Shown piece by piece: positions 18,993 through 28,582 of a stretch of 64,000 nt of DNA (its first letter is position 1; every line of letters begins with the position of its first letter). The translations under genes and the position numbers were made by a program. Source of the stretch: Bacteroidota bacterium (lineage in GTDB: Bacteria; Bacteroidota; Bacteroidia; Palsa-965); contig JACQAM010000003.1 of NCBI GenBank assembly GCA_016194975.1, positions 248,001 through 312,000 on the forward strand, given 5' to 3'. The notes beneath the pieces are model-generated. The model was not told where the DNA came from. It ran no database searches and saw nothing but the letters and a program-made list of their open reading frames with translations.

Positions 18993-19023
18993 GAAATTTA
19001 CGCCGTTCTTCTGAAATTTCAAA
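18993..19023 (-). promoter_or_regulatory. Candidate promoter of the SprB-like cluster
   Basis: Minus-strand TTTG (19023-19020), a 19-base spacer and TAAATTTC (19000-18993) match the Bacteroidota promoter with one deviation in the last base. It lies about 55 bases before ATG 18937. Confidence 0.45.
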
Positions 19024-19190
19024 TTATTAGCAATGGAAATGATGAACAGTCTCATGGAAAAATCAATACGACCCTGCATTTTTATCGATGAAGTAATGAA
19101 TTTTTCCTGTGCAGTTGCTTATTCTGTCGACGGATTAATTGTGAGAATTTGATGAACCGGACGGAAATTCACAACCCCGATGGAAGCACT

Positions 19191-19210
19191 TTCCCGAACG
19201 CGTTCGGGAA
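19191..19210. repeat. Perfect 20-base palindrome in intergenic DNA
   Basis: TTCCCGAACGCGTTCGGGAA reads identically on both strands. It lies in the ~430-base gene-free stretch between the SprB-like gene and the lipoprotein gene, in which I see no other structure apart from the promoter and the terminator listed. A related palindrome with the same TCCCGA...TCGGGA arms is at 29613-29630. Confidence 0.8.
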
Positions 19211-19310
19211 TAGCGACAGCGGGACCGGAGGTGATTTAATGCCGGTAAGCCGCCGTTCCGAAAAATCATGAAAGAAAACAGGTTGTATTAAAACACAACT
19301 ATTCCCGGTT

Positions 19311-19343
19311 AAAAAAAATCCCGCAATCACGATGAATGCGGGA
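19311..19343 (-). terminator. Rho-independent terminator of the lipoprotein gene
   Basis: On the minus strand TCCCGCA and TGCGGGA form a perfect 7-bp stem around an 11-base loop, followed immediately by eight T residues. It lies 23 bases past the stop at 19366. Confidence 0.85.
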
Positions 19344-19365
19344 ACTTTGATCTCAAAATAAAACG

Positions 19366-20004
19366 TTACATAGAAGCGAGTTTTGCCAAATCCATCGACT
19401 TCGCAATATTTTTTATGTTATCTGTTCCATCCTGGTTACTGGCCTCGATCTGAAGATAGAAACGATAGCCGATGCCGAGCGTGACTGTCGCATCTTTTGT
19501 TTTTTTCCTGTACTCTTCCCATCCTGCAATGTCATTATCCATTTTAACACCTTTCGCAATTTCATCGGGAGAATCAATACTCATTCCCATTGCCCACATT
19601 GCGGTGAGCCCGGTGTAATAGGAATAAGCTGCATTATAATCGACGATTGAAATGTGGATCCTGTTTCCATTATCATTGGTAAAAGTGACCTCTGCATTCG
19701 AAGTGCTCATGCCGGTCATGTTCATAGTTTTGCCCGTCGGTTCCTCACTTTTATATCCATCGATGGCAGTCGGAAGATATTTAATAAGATCTGCGTACGG
19801 CATTGCGAGGGTGTCACCTTTTGCGCGACGGTCTTTGAGTTTCTGATCGGCTGCATTGGTAGAAGTCTTGATGTTGTTGTCAAGATTCTTGACATCATTG
19901 GCCAATTTCTCAAATGGGTTATTGGTTTTGTCTGCATCTTTTTTTCCACCGCAGGACGCGAAGAGAAATGCAAGAGCGGCAATTGTGATGATGGATTTTT
20001 TCAT
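19366..20004 (-). CDS. Hypothetical lipoprotein
   Basis: A 212-residue lipoprotein of no family I recognise. The signal peptide MKKSIITIAALAFLFASC ends in a lipobox (FASC), so Cys 18 should be lipidated. A charged segment with helical, coiled-coil-like character (EKLANDVKNLDNNIKTS) follows, then a mixed domain with SNAEVTFTNDNGNRIHISI and GWEEYRKKTKDATVTLGIGY, suggesting an alpha+beta fold. A TACATTTG promoter box lies about 20 bases upstream and a strong terminator just downstream, so it is a single-gene unit behind the M2 peptidase gene. Confidence 0.75.
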   Translation of the reverse strand: MKKSIITIAALAFLFASCGGKKDADKTNNPFEKLANDVKNLDNNIKTSTNAADQKLKDRRAKGDTLAMPYADLIKYLPTAIDGYKSEEPTGKTMNMTGMSTSNAEVTFTNDNGNRIHISIVDYNAAYSYYTGLTAMWAMGMSIDSPDEIAKGVKMDNDIAGWEEYRKKTKDATVTLGIGYRFYLQIEASNQDGTDNIKNIAKSMDLAKLASM

Positions 20005-20024
20005 GGGTGTGTTTTTTAGAATGT

Positions 20025-20032
20025 CAAATGTA
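20025..20032 (-). promoter_or_regulatory. -7 box of the lipoprotein gene
   Basis: Minus-strand TACATTTG (20032-20025) fits TAnnTTTG and ends 20 bases before ATG 20004. No -33 element is obvious at the usual spacing. Confidence 0.45.
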
Positions 20033-20062
20033 ATTCGCTTTTTTATTCCGGGAAATATTATT

Positions 20063-21898
20063 TCAATGCTTTCGTTTTTCAGGCAATGTATATTTTCTGC
20101 CTTTATTCGCTTTTTTCAGGTAAGCCATTAAAGGTGCAAAATAATCGAGCATGGGTTTTGCGGTAAGGTCACTCCCTGTTTTCTCACGCAGTAATGTTCT
20201 CCAGTCGCCGATCCCTCCAACGCTCATCATTCCGCCAATGAAATTCCCGATCTCTTTATTTCCATAATAATTTGTGAAAGCAGGATTCTGATGCAGAATA
20301 TTTTTCGCGATGTAGCAATGGAATTGAAACTGAAGTACAGTCGACAAAGCATAATCATAATACTGGCCGGGATCATCAATAATGTGCGTTTTCGTTGCAG
20401 CATCGCAATACGTTTCATCTCTCGTGTACGGCGGAACAATTCCCTGTTCTCGCTTCACAATTTCCCACCAGCGCTTGTTGAACTGATCGGCCGGCATATT
20501 TTTCGCATACAATTCATATTCGAATTCACTCATTGTTCCCGCCTGCCAGTTAAGCGCCACAATGTAACGCAGCGCTTCTTTCATGAGTGACTGTATCGTA
20601 TCTACTTTCGCTTTCGGATCAGAAAGTCCGAGTCCGGCGAGAAAAGGTTGCTGCATGGCCGCCATTCCGAACATAGTTCCGAGCGCTTCGTGAAATGCAC
20701 GATTTGCACCTTCGCGCAAAATGTAAGGAACACCGGGACGCGAATAAGAAAGATAATAATAGATGTGTCCGAATTCATGGTGCGTAGTTTCGTACCAGTG
20801 CGCATTCGGCTCTACGCTCATGAGCGAGCGCACATCCTGATCATAATCCATGTGCCATGCTGATGCATGATTATTTTTTTTGTAGCCGGCATCCGGCGGA
20901 ACTGGGTACAAACTCGATTTCTCCCAGAAAGTTTTCGGCAGTGAAGGAAATCCCATGCTCACATAATAACGTTCCGCTTCCTGCACCACCCATTCGGCAT
21001 CATACTTCCGTGCGTGAATAATGCTGTCGAGATCGGTTCCTTTCACAGTGACGAGATCACTCCAGTCCTGTCCCCAGCGATTGGGCAACCATTGTGCAGG
21101 CAGAAAATCAGGAACAGTTTTCGAATGATATTTTTTTGCGAGCTCGTAGCGCGCCCACGTGTGAAGCTCGCGATACAGCGGATAAATTTCATCATTGATC
21201 CCGCGGAGCAAAGTCATCATGGTATCGGCGCTCATTCCGTAATCGGCAACCTGGTAAGAAAAGAAATCGGGATAGTTGAGCCCCTGCACCGTTTTATTGC
21301 GCAACTCACGAAGATTTTCGAGAGGAGCGTGAAGAATTTTACCGACCTCTTTACTCGACTCCCATGCTTTCAGTCTTTTATTCGTGTCAAGTTCTGTAAT
21401 GAGAATTCCGTCAATATCATTGGTGGTGACAGATTTTCCGTCGATGGTATAATTGAAACCGTATAATTTTTCAGAAGCTTCTGTTTCCGCTTTTATTTTT
21501 TCCTTCACCACATCGGCAACCGTTTGCGGACTTCCGCCGGCGAAATAAAGAATGTGCTGCAACTGCTCTACCTGCAAAGGTTGAAGTTTGTCTTTCTGCC
21601 CGAGAAATTGCTGCGTGAGTTTGATGACCGAAGCTGAGCCCTGGAAAGCAGCGAGATCATTTGCCGAACGTTGCGCTTCATTGGAAGTAGCCGTATCTCC
21701 TTCCACAATATGTGTCAATAATTTCCATTGCGCTTCATTCGAAACAATATTGAGCTGACGGTATTCATTGTTATAAGCCGTGAGAAAAGAATCGACCCGC
21801 AGCGAAAGTTCTTTATTATCGAATGCGATCGCATTTCCGTGCTGCATGAATAATCCGAGGGCAACCAGCACAACGAGTGAGAATAATATTTTTTTCAT
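20063..21898 (-). CDS. M2 family zinc dipeptidyl carboxypeptidase
   Basis: A 611-residue homologue of angiotensin-converting enzyme (peptidase family M2), which removes C-terminal dipeptides. A signal peptide (MKKILFSLVVLVALGLFMQHGNA) places it in the periplasm or outside. Zinc ligands are in HEFGH (His 374, His 378; catalytic Glu 375), with the third ligand in FHEALG (Glu 404), matching the HEMGH...FHEAIG layout of the family. Other family-like stretches include REGANRAFHEALG and MVSVGGIGDWRTLL-like C-terminal sequence. Length and motifs are complete, so it is probably active and scavenges peptides. It is divergent from the receptor gene at 22083. Confidence 0.93.
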   Translation of the reverse strand: MKKILFSLVVLVALGLFMQHGNAIAFDNKELSLRVDSFLTAYNNEYRQLNIVSNEAQWKLLTHIVEGDTATSNEAQRSANDLAAFQGSASVIKLTQQFLGQKDKLQPLQVEQLQHILYFAGGSPQTVADVVKEKIKAETEASEKLYGFNYTIDGKSVTTNDIDGILITELDTNKRLKAWESSKEVGKILHAPLENLRELRNKTVQGLNYPDFFSYQVADYGMSADTMMTLLRGINDEIYPLYRELHTWARYELAKKYHSKTVPDFLPAQWLPNRWGQDWSDLVTVKGTDLDSIIHARKYDAEWVVQEAERYYVSMGFPSLPKTFWEKSSLYPVPPDAGYKKNNHASAWHMDYDQDVRSLMSVEPNAHWYETTHHEFGHIYYYLSYSRPGVPYILREGANRAFHEALGTMFGMAAMQQPFLAGLGLSDPKAKVDTIQSLMKEALRYIVALNWQAGTMSEFEYELYAKNMPADQFNKRWWEIVKREQGIVPPYTRDETYCDAATKTHIIDDPGQYYDYALSTVLQFQFHCYIAKNILHQNPAFTNYYGNKEIGNFIGGMMSVGGIGDWRTLLREKTGSDLTAKPMLDYFAPLMAYLKKANKGRKYTLPEKRKH

Positions 21899-22082
21899 GT
21901 GGAATTAATTGGAGCGCTAATTTACGAAAGTGAACGGGACACGTGCGAAACAAAAGATCGTGGGTAGTGAGTCCTTTTCTTTTCATCTGTATCTTTATGG
22001 ATCATTCTGCATTAAGAGGGAAACCGGCACACGATCTCCTGCGGCGAAAAGGATAAGTGGCCGATCACCTCAAACGCTCGTT

Positions 22083-24515
22083 ATGAAAAACCTCCTCTTT
22101 ATCCTCTCCTGCTTTTTTCATCTCTCCAATTCTTATGCAATCGGTTTCAATGGCTCCGGCATCAGCGGGCGCGTGCTCGACCAGGAAAAGAAACCACTGC
22201 AATTCGCGATCGTTACTTTGTTGAATTCCGGCGATTCTTCACTGGCAAAAGGAGCCACCACGGATGAGAACGGGAATTTTTCATTGGGAGAAATAGTTCC
22301 CGGAAATTATTTTCTTACGGTGAACCTGGCAGGTTTTGAAAAATTCACGCGCGATTCGATCCTGTTCAGCGAAACGAATCAAACCGTTCTACCCGACATC
22401 ATTCTTGTTCCGCAGAAAGAAATGAAAGAAGTGACGATCAGCGCCGCGCAACCTTTATTCGAGCAGAAACCAGACATGCTGATCATGAACGTGGAAAATT
22501 CACCGGTGAAAATTTCCGGCACAGCGTGGGATCTTATTGCGAAAATTCCGGGCGTGATGATCGATGCGAACAACAACATTACACTTCGTGGAAAACCGGG
22601 AGTGGCCGTTTATTTCGATAACAAGAATACTTACCTGGGAGGAGATGCGCTGGTGAATTATCTCCAGAATATTTCTGCAGCAGATGTGATTTCGGTACAG
22701 ATCATTTCTAATCCTTCTGCAAAATACGATGCACAGGGAACGGGTGGCATTCTCAATATCGTTACAAAAAAAGGATCGCAACTCGGATTCAATGGCAATG
22801 CCCGGGCCGGGATCGCTGAAGCATTTTATCCGAAATACGAAGGAGGGTTCGGTTTTAATTATGCAAAAGAAAAATTCAACGTCTATGGAAAATACGATAT
22901 AGGCCGGCGCGATAACATTGAACGATTTTACATCAACAGGAATATTCCCTACAATAATATCACGACGAACTATAACCAGTTCAGTTCGAAAAAAAATCAA
23001 CCGCTCGGACAAACAGTACGCCTGGGCGCGGATATGTACGCGAAGCACGGCATTACGTGGGGCGTGCGCACGGAAGGATCGCTATCGAACGAAAAAAACT
23101 TTGCAACCAATACCACTATGCTTTCAACAGTTGGTTCCGATACTACAATGGGGCTTTACCAGGGCAATACGGAAAATAATATTTTCCAGAACCTGAATGG
23201 AAATATTTATTTCGACCAGAAACTGGATACACTGGGAACAGAATTATCTGCAAGCGCCGATGCGCTTTATTACAACATCGATAACACTTCTGATTTCACG
23301 CTGAACACTTACGACAATTCCGGAAACGAAATTTCCCCGACGGCTTATTCGAGAATGAATACGCATTCCAAAATGAATATTTATGTGGAACAAATGGATT
23401 ACACAAAACCGTACGGAAAAAAATACAAACTGGAATCGGGAGTGAAGAGCAGCTACGTAGCAACAGACAATACAATGAAATTCGAGAACGAAGTAAATAG
23501 TACCTGGGAAAATGATACCACGAAATCGAACCAGTTCATTTACAAAGAAACTATTCTCGCTGCTTATGCAAATGGTTATGCCACTTACGGCAACTGGCAA
23601 TTCGAAGCCGGCCTTCGCGGAGAACAAACCATCTCCGACGGAAATTCGCCGACGGTGAACACGCATCTCACGAAAACTTATTTCCAGCTTTTCCCCAGTG
23701 TTTTCATCCTGCAGAAATTCGGGAAACACAGTGCAATGAATTATACATATTCACGCCGGGTGAATCGCCCCGACTACATGGATCTGAATCCTTTCGTTTC
23801 TTACCTCGACAGGTACACTTACGAAAAAGGAAATCCTTATTTGCAACCGGAGATCGTGAATAATGCGGAGATCACTTATTCATTCATGGATGCACTCACT
23901 GTTACTGCCGGCGGAAGTCTCGTGAGCAATGCGATGACTGATGTTACTCAGCAGGAAGATGCAACCGGAATTGGTTATAAAACAACAGTGAACCTGAAAA
24001 CAGTTCAGCATGGTTATCTCGGATTTTCTTGTCCCGTTCCTATTGGTAACTGGCTGATGATGGAAAATGATTTCAATTATATGTATGATCGTTATTCCTC
24101 GGTGCTGTACGGAACAACCATTGACAACAGGAATAATACATGGACCGCGTCAAGCAATCTCACCGTTTCTCTTCCAGGTAACTTAAAATTCCAGGCATGG
24201 GGATGGTACAATGCTCCTGCTACGTACGGAATTTTTCACATGAAAGAAAGATGGGGAACCGGTGCAGGAATTTCCGGAACGTTCTGCAATAAACAGCTGA
24301 ATGTTTTGTTGAATGTTTCTGATATTTTCCGCTCGAACGGAATGCGCGCTACCATAAATTTCCAGAACCAGGATATGTCGCTTCGTTTTGTTCCGGAATC
24401 TCCGCGGGTGTACCTGCGCGTGCGTTACTCATTCGGAAATTCAAAAGCAACAAGAAAAGCAGAAACGAAAACAGGCGCCGATGAATTGAAAGACAGAACA
24501 GGTGGAAATAAATAG
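22083..24515 (+). CDS. Outer-membrane beta-barrel protein (TonB-receptor-like)
   Basis: An 810-residue outer-membrane protein. The frame opens at 21930, but ATG 22083 starts the signal peptide (MKNLLFILSCFFHLSNSYA). Residues ~25-110 form a carboxypeptidase-regulatory-like domain (ISGRVLDQEKKPLQFAIVTL, TDENGNFSL). A plug-like region follows (AWDLIAKIPGVMID, NPSAKYDAQGTGGILNIVTKKG), then a long C-terminal barrel with YTYSRRVNRPDYMDLNPF and a final strand VYLRVRYSFG before a short hydrophilic tail. This is the 'outer membrane beta-barrel family' branch near TonB-dependent receptors. The substrate is unknown; the adjacent gene offers no clue. Confidence 0.88.
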   Translation: MKNLLFILSCFFHLSNSYAIGFNGSGISGRVLDQEKKPLQFAIVTLLNSGDSSLAKGATTDENGNFSLGEIVPGNYFLTVNLAGFEKFTRDSILFSETNQTVLPDIILVPQKEMKEVTISAAQPLFEQKPDMLIMNVENSPVKISGTAWDLIAKIPGVMIDANNNITLRGKPGVAVYFDNKNTYLGGDALVNYLQNISAADVISVQIISNPSAKYDAQGTGGILNIVTKKGSQLGFNGNARAGIAEAFYPKYEGGFGFNYAKEKFNVYGKYDIGRRDNIERFYINRNIPYNNITTNYNQFSSKKNQPLGQTVRLGADMYAKHGITWGVRTEGSLSNEKNFATNTTMLSTVGSDTTMGLYQGNTENNIFQNLNGNIYFDQKLDTLGTELSASADALYYNIDNTSDFTLNTYDNSGNEISPTAYSRMNTHSKMNIYVEQMDYTKPYGKKYKLESGVKSSYVATDNTMKFENEVNSTWENDTTKSNQFIYKETILAAYANGYATYGNWQFEAGLRGEQTISDGNSPTVNTHLTKTYFQLFPSVFILQKFGKHSAMNYTYSRRVNRPDYMDLNPFVSYLDRYTYEKGNPYLQPEIVNNAEITYSFMDALTVTAGGSLVSNAMTDVTQQEDATGIGYKTTVNLKTVQHGYLGFSCPVPIGNWLMMENDFNYMYDRYSSVLYGTTIDNRNNTWTASSNLTVSLPGNLKFQAWGWYNAPATYGIFHMKERWGTGAGISGTFCNKQLNVLLNVSDIFRSNGMRATINFQNQDMSLRFVPESPRVYLRVRYSFGNSKATRKAETKTGADELKDRTGGNK

Positions 24516-24539
24516 CGACAGTTGTCAGCAGCAGTAAGC

Positions 24540-24557
24540 AGCCTGCCCGGCGAATCG
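24540..24557. repeat. Short dispersed repeat, inverse of 2211-2228
   Basis: AGCCTGCCCGGCGAATCG is the reverse complement of CGATTCGGCGGGCAGGCT at 2211-2228 with one mismatch. Both lie in intergenic DNA next to CTGCTTAC-like sequence, suggesting fragments of a larger dispersed element. Confidence 0.45.
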
Positions 24558-24637
24558 AAGTGCAGGCGGCCACTTTCGTACCAATGAATATGCACCGAAA
24601 GAATTTTCTTTCTTAACTTTTCGGAAATTAACCCCCG

Positions 24638-26251
24638 ATGAAAAAATATTTTTCACTCTTCATTTTATTTTTTCTTCCTCTTTTTTCTTTTGCAACGCAC
24701 GTGGTTGGCGGAACTATCATGTACCGTTCTCTCGGGGGAAGTTCGTACGAAGTAACCCTTCGTTTGTACCGCAATTGCTCCTCAGGAAATCCGACATTGC
24801 CGAATACAGTAACGATACAGGTGCGTGATGTGAATGGAAATTTATTCTCGCCCGACAAAAGTATCACCACTTCGCTCGACTCAACAGTTCCTGTTCCTTC
24901 TTATTTACCTGCATGTATTTCTAATCCTGGATTGTGTTACGAAGAAGGATGCTACACGCAGATCGTAAATAATTTTCCAGCACAGCCCGGCGGCTATCAT
25001 CTCTATTTTCAATATTGCTGCCGGCCCACGAATACGATCAATATCATAAATCCGCTTTCGACAGGAATGTCACTCTACACTTTTATTCCGGATGCAACTG
25101 TCATCACTCCTGATAATAGTCCGCGCTGGAATCTTGCTCCTCCTCTATTCGAATGCCAGGGCACGCCGATGAATTATAATTATGCTGCAACAGATGCTGA
25201 TGGAGATTCTCTTGTGTTTTCTTATTACACTCCGTACAGTGATCCTGCTCCCACGTTTCCTTCCGGTGTTGCAACGTTCACTCCCATTACATGGGTTGCA
25301 GGATTTGGCGCAAATAATTCCTGCGGCGGGCCTAATCTCACTATGAATTCTCAAACAGGATTTGTTTCCGGCACTCCGCAGAATGTGGGCGATTACCAGC
25401 ACGGAGTTTTGTGCGAAGAATTCCGCAACGGAATAAAGATCTCCGAGATCAGAAGAGATTATCCTTTTGTGGTGGTGAATTGTCCGCCGGCTCCACTCGC
25501 TTCATTTTTCGCTCCTGCAGTTTCCTGCTATGGGAATACTGTTCAGTTTACGAACAACAGCATGAATGCAACAAATTATTTCTGGGACTTCGGAGATCCT
25601 TCTACTACGAGTGATACTTCTACTGCAGCAAATCCTTCGTGGGGGTATGCAAATCCGGGAACGTACACGATCACGCTCATTGCAGATCCGAATACAGGTT
25701 GTGCCGATACCACAACAATGGCTATTACCATTGAAGAAGTTTATGCAGCATTCATTGTCAATGATACACTCTATTCCGGTTTTACTTCGCAGTTCACAGA
25801 TAGTTCGTGGAGCAGTGACGGATCGCCGATGGTTTCCTGGACGTGGGATTTCGGTGACGCAAGTGCAAATTCCAATTTGCAGAATCCGACACACGTTTAT
25901 TCTGCGATCGGAAATTACACAGTGACATTAACAGTGTTGAGTGCCAATGGATGCCTTTCTACGGTCACGCAAATAATTTATGTTGACCTTCCGAATGCAA
26001 TTCATTCCAATGAGGAAATTTCTTTCAGCATCATTCCGAATCCTTCTGATGGAAATTTCAAAATCACAAACCTTAATGTGAATGAAAATTATCAGATGCA
26101 AATCTCTGATGTTGCCGGAAGAATTATTCTCAACAGAAATTCACTCGGCGAAAAAACCCTGAATTTGAATATGAATGTTGCTCCTGGAATTTACTTCTTC
26201 AGGTGCATTGCTAATGGAAAAGAGTCAGAGGAAAAGATTATCGTGCAATAA
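24638..26251 (+). CDS. PKD-domain T9SS type A protein with shared N-terminal domain
   Basis: A 537-residue exported protein. A signal peptide (MKKYFSLFILFFLPLFSFA) leads into a ~280-residue domain opening THVVGG and containing YRNC, QVRDVNGNLFSPDK, QPGGYHLYFQYCCR, DADGDSLVFSYYTPYSDP and LCEEFRNGIKISEIRRDY. The same domain opens the 1,052-residue protein at 55357-58515. Two PKD domains follow (FWDFGDPSTTS, WTWDFGDASAN). The last ~80 residues are a type A T9SS signal (FSIIPNPSDGNFKI, ISDVAGRIIL, PGIYFFR). It is likely surface-exposed; no catalytic motif is seen. It follows the receptor gene by 122 bases that contain a repeat fragment. Confidence 0.87.
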   Translation: MKKYFSLFILFFLPLFSFATHVVGGTIMYRSLGGSSYEVTLRLYRNCSSGNPTLPNTVTIQVRDVNGNLFSPDKSITTSLDSTVPVPSYLPACISNPGLCYEEGCYTQIVNNFPAQPGGYHLYFQYCCRPTNTINIINPLSTGMSLYTFIPDATVITPDNSPRWNLAPPLFECQGTPMNYNYAATDADGDSLVFSYYTPYSDPAPTFPSGVATFTPITWVAGFGANNSCGGPNLTMNSQTGFVSGTPQNVGDYQHGVLCEEFRNGIKISEIRRDYPFVVVNCPPAPLASFFAPAVSCYGNTVQFTNNSMNATNYFWDFGDPSTTSDTSTAANPSWGYANPGTYTITLIADPNTGCADTTTMAITIEEVYAAFIVNDTLYSGFTSQFTDSSWSSDGSPMVSWTWDFGDASANSNLQNPTHVYSAIGNYTVTLTVLSANGCLSTVTQIIYVDLPNAIHSNEEISFSIIPNPSDGNFKITNLNVNENYQMQISDVAGRIILNRNSLGEKTLNLNMNVAPGIYFFRCIANGKESEEKIIVQ

Positions 26252-26303
26252 GTCTTGCCGGCTTTAGATATCCAATCCAAAATCAACATTCAACGATCAA
26301 AAA

Positions 26304-28298
26304 TCATTTCCCACCCATCTTCGTGTACTGGTCAAAATAATATTGCGCATCAGCCGTATCGTGCTGCTTCAGGTAATTTGTTTCGATCATCCGGTAAGGA
26401 GAAGGATCCTGCGGACGCAGTTTTATCAATTCGAGAAATGCTGCTGTAGAGCGATCATAATTTCCTGCCATTCCATTTACATTCGCAAGTTTATCCCAGG
26501 CACGATCCGATTTCGGATTCAGCTTCACCGAATTTTCAAACTGCGCGATCGCTTTCAAAGTATCGCGCATGTTCAAATACGCTTCGCCGAGATTCGTACT
26601 GAGATAATCATTCTTCGGATTTGCTTTCAGTCCGCCTGCGCACGCCCACGCAGCGCTGTCGTAACGCTGGTACATCATGTACGCGTCGCAAAGATTCGAA
26701 TACACGGTGAGATCATTCGGTTCATATTTTCTGACATGAAAAAAATCGATGTTGTTTTTCGACCACGCTGCCGATTCTTTATAATGGCCGCGATTGTATT
26801 CCACCTGGCCGAGGCACAAGAGAGAACGGAAATCGGAGGTGTCGATCTTCGCCGCTGTGGTAAGTTCAACGTACGAACGATCGAGCATATCTTTTCGCTG
26901 CGGATCATTTTTATCTTTTATTGCAAATGCAGCATTCATCAGCACGATACCATAATTCTGGCGCACGCGCCCACTCCCGGGCGAAACTTCTGCATCTGCA
27001 GTGAAAAGTTTCGCTTCTGTTTCCCAATCCTGGCTTCGTGAAAAAGTTCTCCAGCTGTAAATAATACATACCGGGAGAAGAAAATAAATGATCTTGCTGC
27101 TTAATAAAATATTTTTATCTGCTTTCATGAATTTCATCAATAGATAAACGAGCGCTATACTTGAACCGATAGAAGGAACAAAAAGAAAACGATCGGCCAT
27201 TGTTGCGCCAACAAGAATGAGCACATTGGAAGTGAGCGCGAATGTGATGAAGTAAAAAATAATCCCGAATGAAATGACCGGTTCGCTTTTGAATTTTTTA
27301 AAAGCAAAATAAACAAGGGCGATACAAACGACGATTGCAATGAGTGTAACCGGGTCGCCGATCCCCACAATGGGTTCCTGATTGTAGGAGTAATCATAAG
27401 CGAGCGGGTAACCGAGAAAAAGTTTCTGAAAATATTTTCCCTGCATGCTCATTGCCGTTGCAAAACGATGCAGGAGCTCGTGCGCTGCCGTCAGTGAATT
27501 ATCGCCGCGATCATAGCTGATCATTTTCACAGGCGCATTCGCGATCACGAGCGCATGCCACACGTACCACACCAGCGTGACCGCCGCAAAAACAGTTAAA
27601 GGTTTCACCAGTTGCTTCCATTCTTTTTCACGGAACATCCAGATCGCGAAGAATGCCATTGGAATGAAAAGCACAGCGCCTTCTTTCGACAGCAGCGAGA
27701 GGAAAAGAAAAAATGCCGACCACAAAAGCGATTTTATTTTTTTTTCGTCCCACCATTTCAGGAAACGATCCATCATGAGCAGGAAAAAAATGAGCGAAAG
27801 AATTTCATCGCCGCTTTTAATATTCGCCACCACTTCGGTGTGCACCGGCAGAACGATCCACAGTAGTGTTACGCCAATGGAAAACCAAACGGAGAGGTCG
27901 CGGAATAATTTCCGGAGTGTACGGAAAAGTAAAAACGAGCAAACCGCATAGAGCAACACATTCGTAAAATGAAAAACGTGCGGGCTATCCGGAGCAAAAG
28001 CCCATTCAACAGCGAAGAGAATAAGTGAAACAGGGCGGAACAATCCTGCATTGGTATCCCAGAATCCGGCCCAGTAAAATGTGTGAAGAATTTGCCCTAT
28101 TCCTCCGAAACCGAGATGCACAAATTTATTCTGGCGGATGACCGCAATATCGTCGAGCGCATAATCATAATTGATGGTCTGCACATAGAGAATAAACGCG
28201 AATGCGCCGAGCAGCAAGGCCGTATGATTTTCCTTCCACACAAATCCTGACGCAGTTTTTACCGCTGCCTGTTTTTGTTTTGCTTTCAGTTTTGCCAC
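26304..28298 (-). CDS. TMTC-like GT-C glycosyltransferase with TPR repeats
   Basis: A 664-residue inner-membrane protein. Residues ~25-400 hold about ten to twelve hydrophobic helices with an early acidic pair (NYDYALDD) in the first periplasmic loop, the position of the catalytic Asp in GT-C transferases. FRPVSLILFAVEW and GDEILSLIFFLLMM are typical of the TMTC/O-mannosyltransferase-like group. The C-terminal ~230 residues are tetratricopeptide repeats (LNPKSDRAWDKLANVNGMAG and similar). The start is GTG at 28298: no in-frame ATG occurs before the membrane helices. The acceptor is unknown; glycosylation of secreted proteins is plausible given the number of surface proteins around. Confidence 0.78.
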   Translation of the reverse strand: MAKLKAKQKQAAVKTASGFVWKENHTALLLGAFAFILYVQTINYDYALDDIAVIRQNKFVHLGFGGIGQILHTFYWAGFWDTNAGLFRPVSLILFAVEWAFAPDSPHVFHFTNVLLYAVCSFLLFRTLRKLFRDLSVWFSIGVTLLWIVLPVHTEVVANIKSGDEILSLIFFLLMMDRFLKWWDEKKIKSLLWSAFFLFLSLLSKEGAVLFIPMAFFAIWMFREKEWKQLVKPLTVFAAVTLVWYVWHALVIANAPVKMISYDRGDNSLTAAHELLHRFATAMSMQGKYFQKLFLGYPLAYDYSYNQEPIVGIGDPVTLIAIVVCIALVYFAFKKFKSEPVISFGIIFYFITFALTSNVLILVGATMADRFLFVPSIGSSIALVYLLMKFMKADKNILLSSKIIYFLLPVCIIYSWRTFSRSQDWETEAKLFTADAEVSPGSGRVRQNYGIVLMNAAFAIKDKNDPQRKDMLDRSYVELTTAAKIDTSDFRSLLCLGQVEYNRGHYKESAAWSKNNIDFFHVRKYEPNDLTVYSNLCDAYMMYQRYDSAAWACAGGLKANPKNDYLSTNLGEAYLNMRDTLKAIAQFENSVKLNPKSDRAWDKLANVNGMAGNYDRSTAAFLELIKLRPQDPSPYRMIETNYLKQHDTADAQYYFDQYTKMGGK

Positions 28299-28408
28299 GC
28301 GTTGAAATTACAAAAGTCAATTCATAAAAAACCTTTTCACAGGATAATGAATTTCTCCGTTCCTGAATTATTTCAAATTCAAAGTGAAGAATCCTATAAT
28401 GAACTTTA

Positions 28409-28531
28409 GGGCATCTCTAAAAACACAGAAATGCAAGGCGGGCAAGTCTGAAAAACCGGAGTTTACTATTCGTAAATGAGGATTTTGAGGACGTAGCCCT
28501 ACGCAGCAGTTCGAAGTTATTAGAGATGCCC
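28409..28531. mobile_element. 123-bp MITE-like element, copy 1
   Basis: Non-coding element with terminal inverted repeats GGGCATCTCTAA (28409-28420) and TTAGAGATGCCC (28520-28531), 12 bp perfect and extending to 16 bp with one mismatch. It differs from the copy at 62988-63110 at three positions of 123. The flanks TTTA and TATA are at best a degraded target duplication. An internal TTTAC...GTAAA stem is present. It lies in the 284-base gap between the glycosyltransferase and the Kelch-like gene, ending 51 bases before the latter's ATG. Confidence 0.88.
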
Positions 28532-28582
28532 TATATTAGCTTCTTCCTGAATGACGCATTTCAAATACAAAATATCGTTCCC

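Noticed and set aside
28526-28582. Upstream start of the Kelch-like gene inside the mobile element
   Set aside because: The added residues would precede the signal peptide and include the element terminus; ATG 28583 gives a normal signal peptide.
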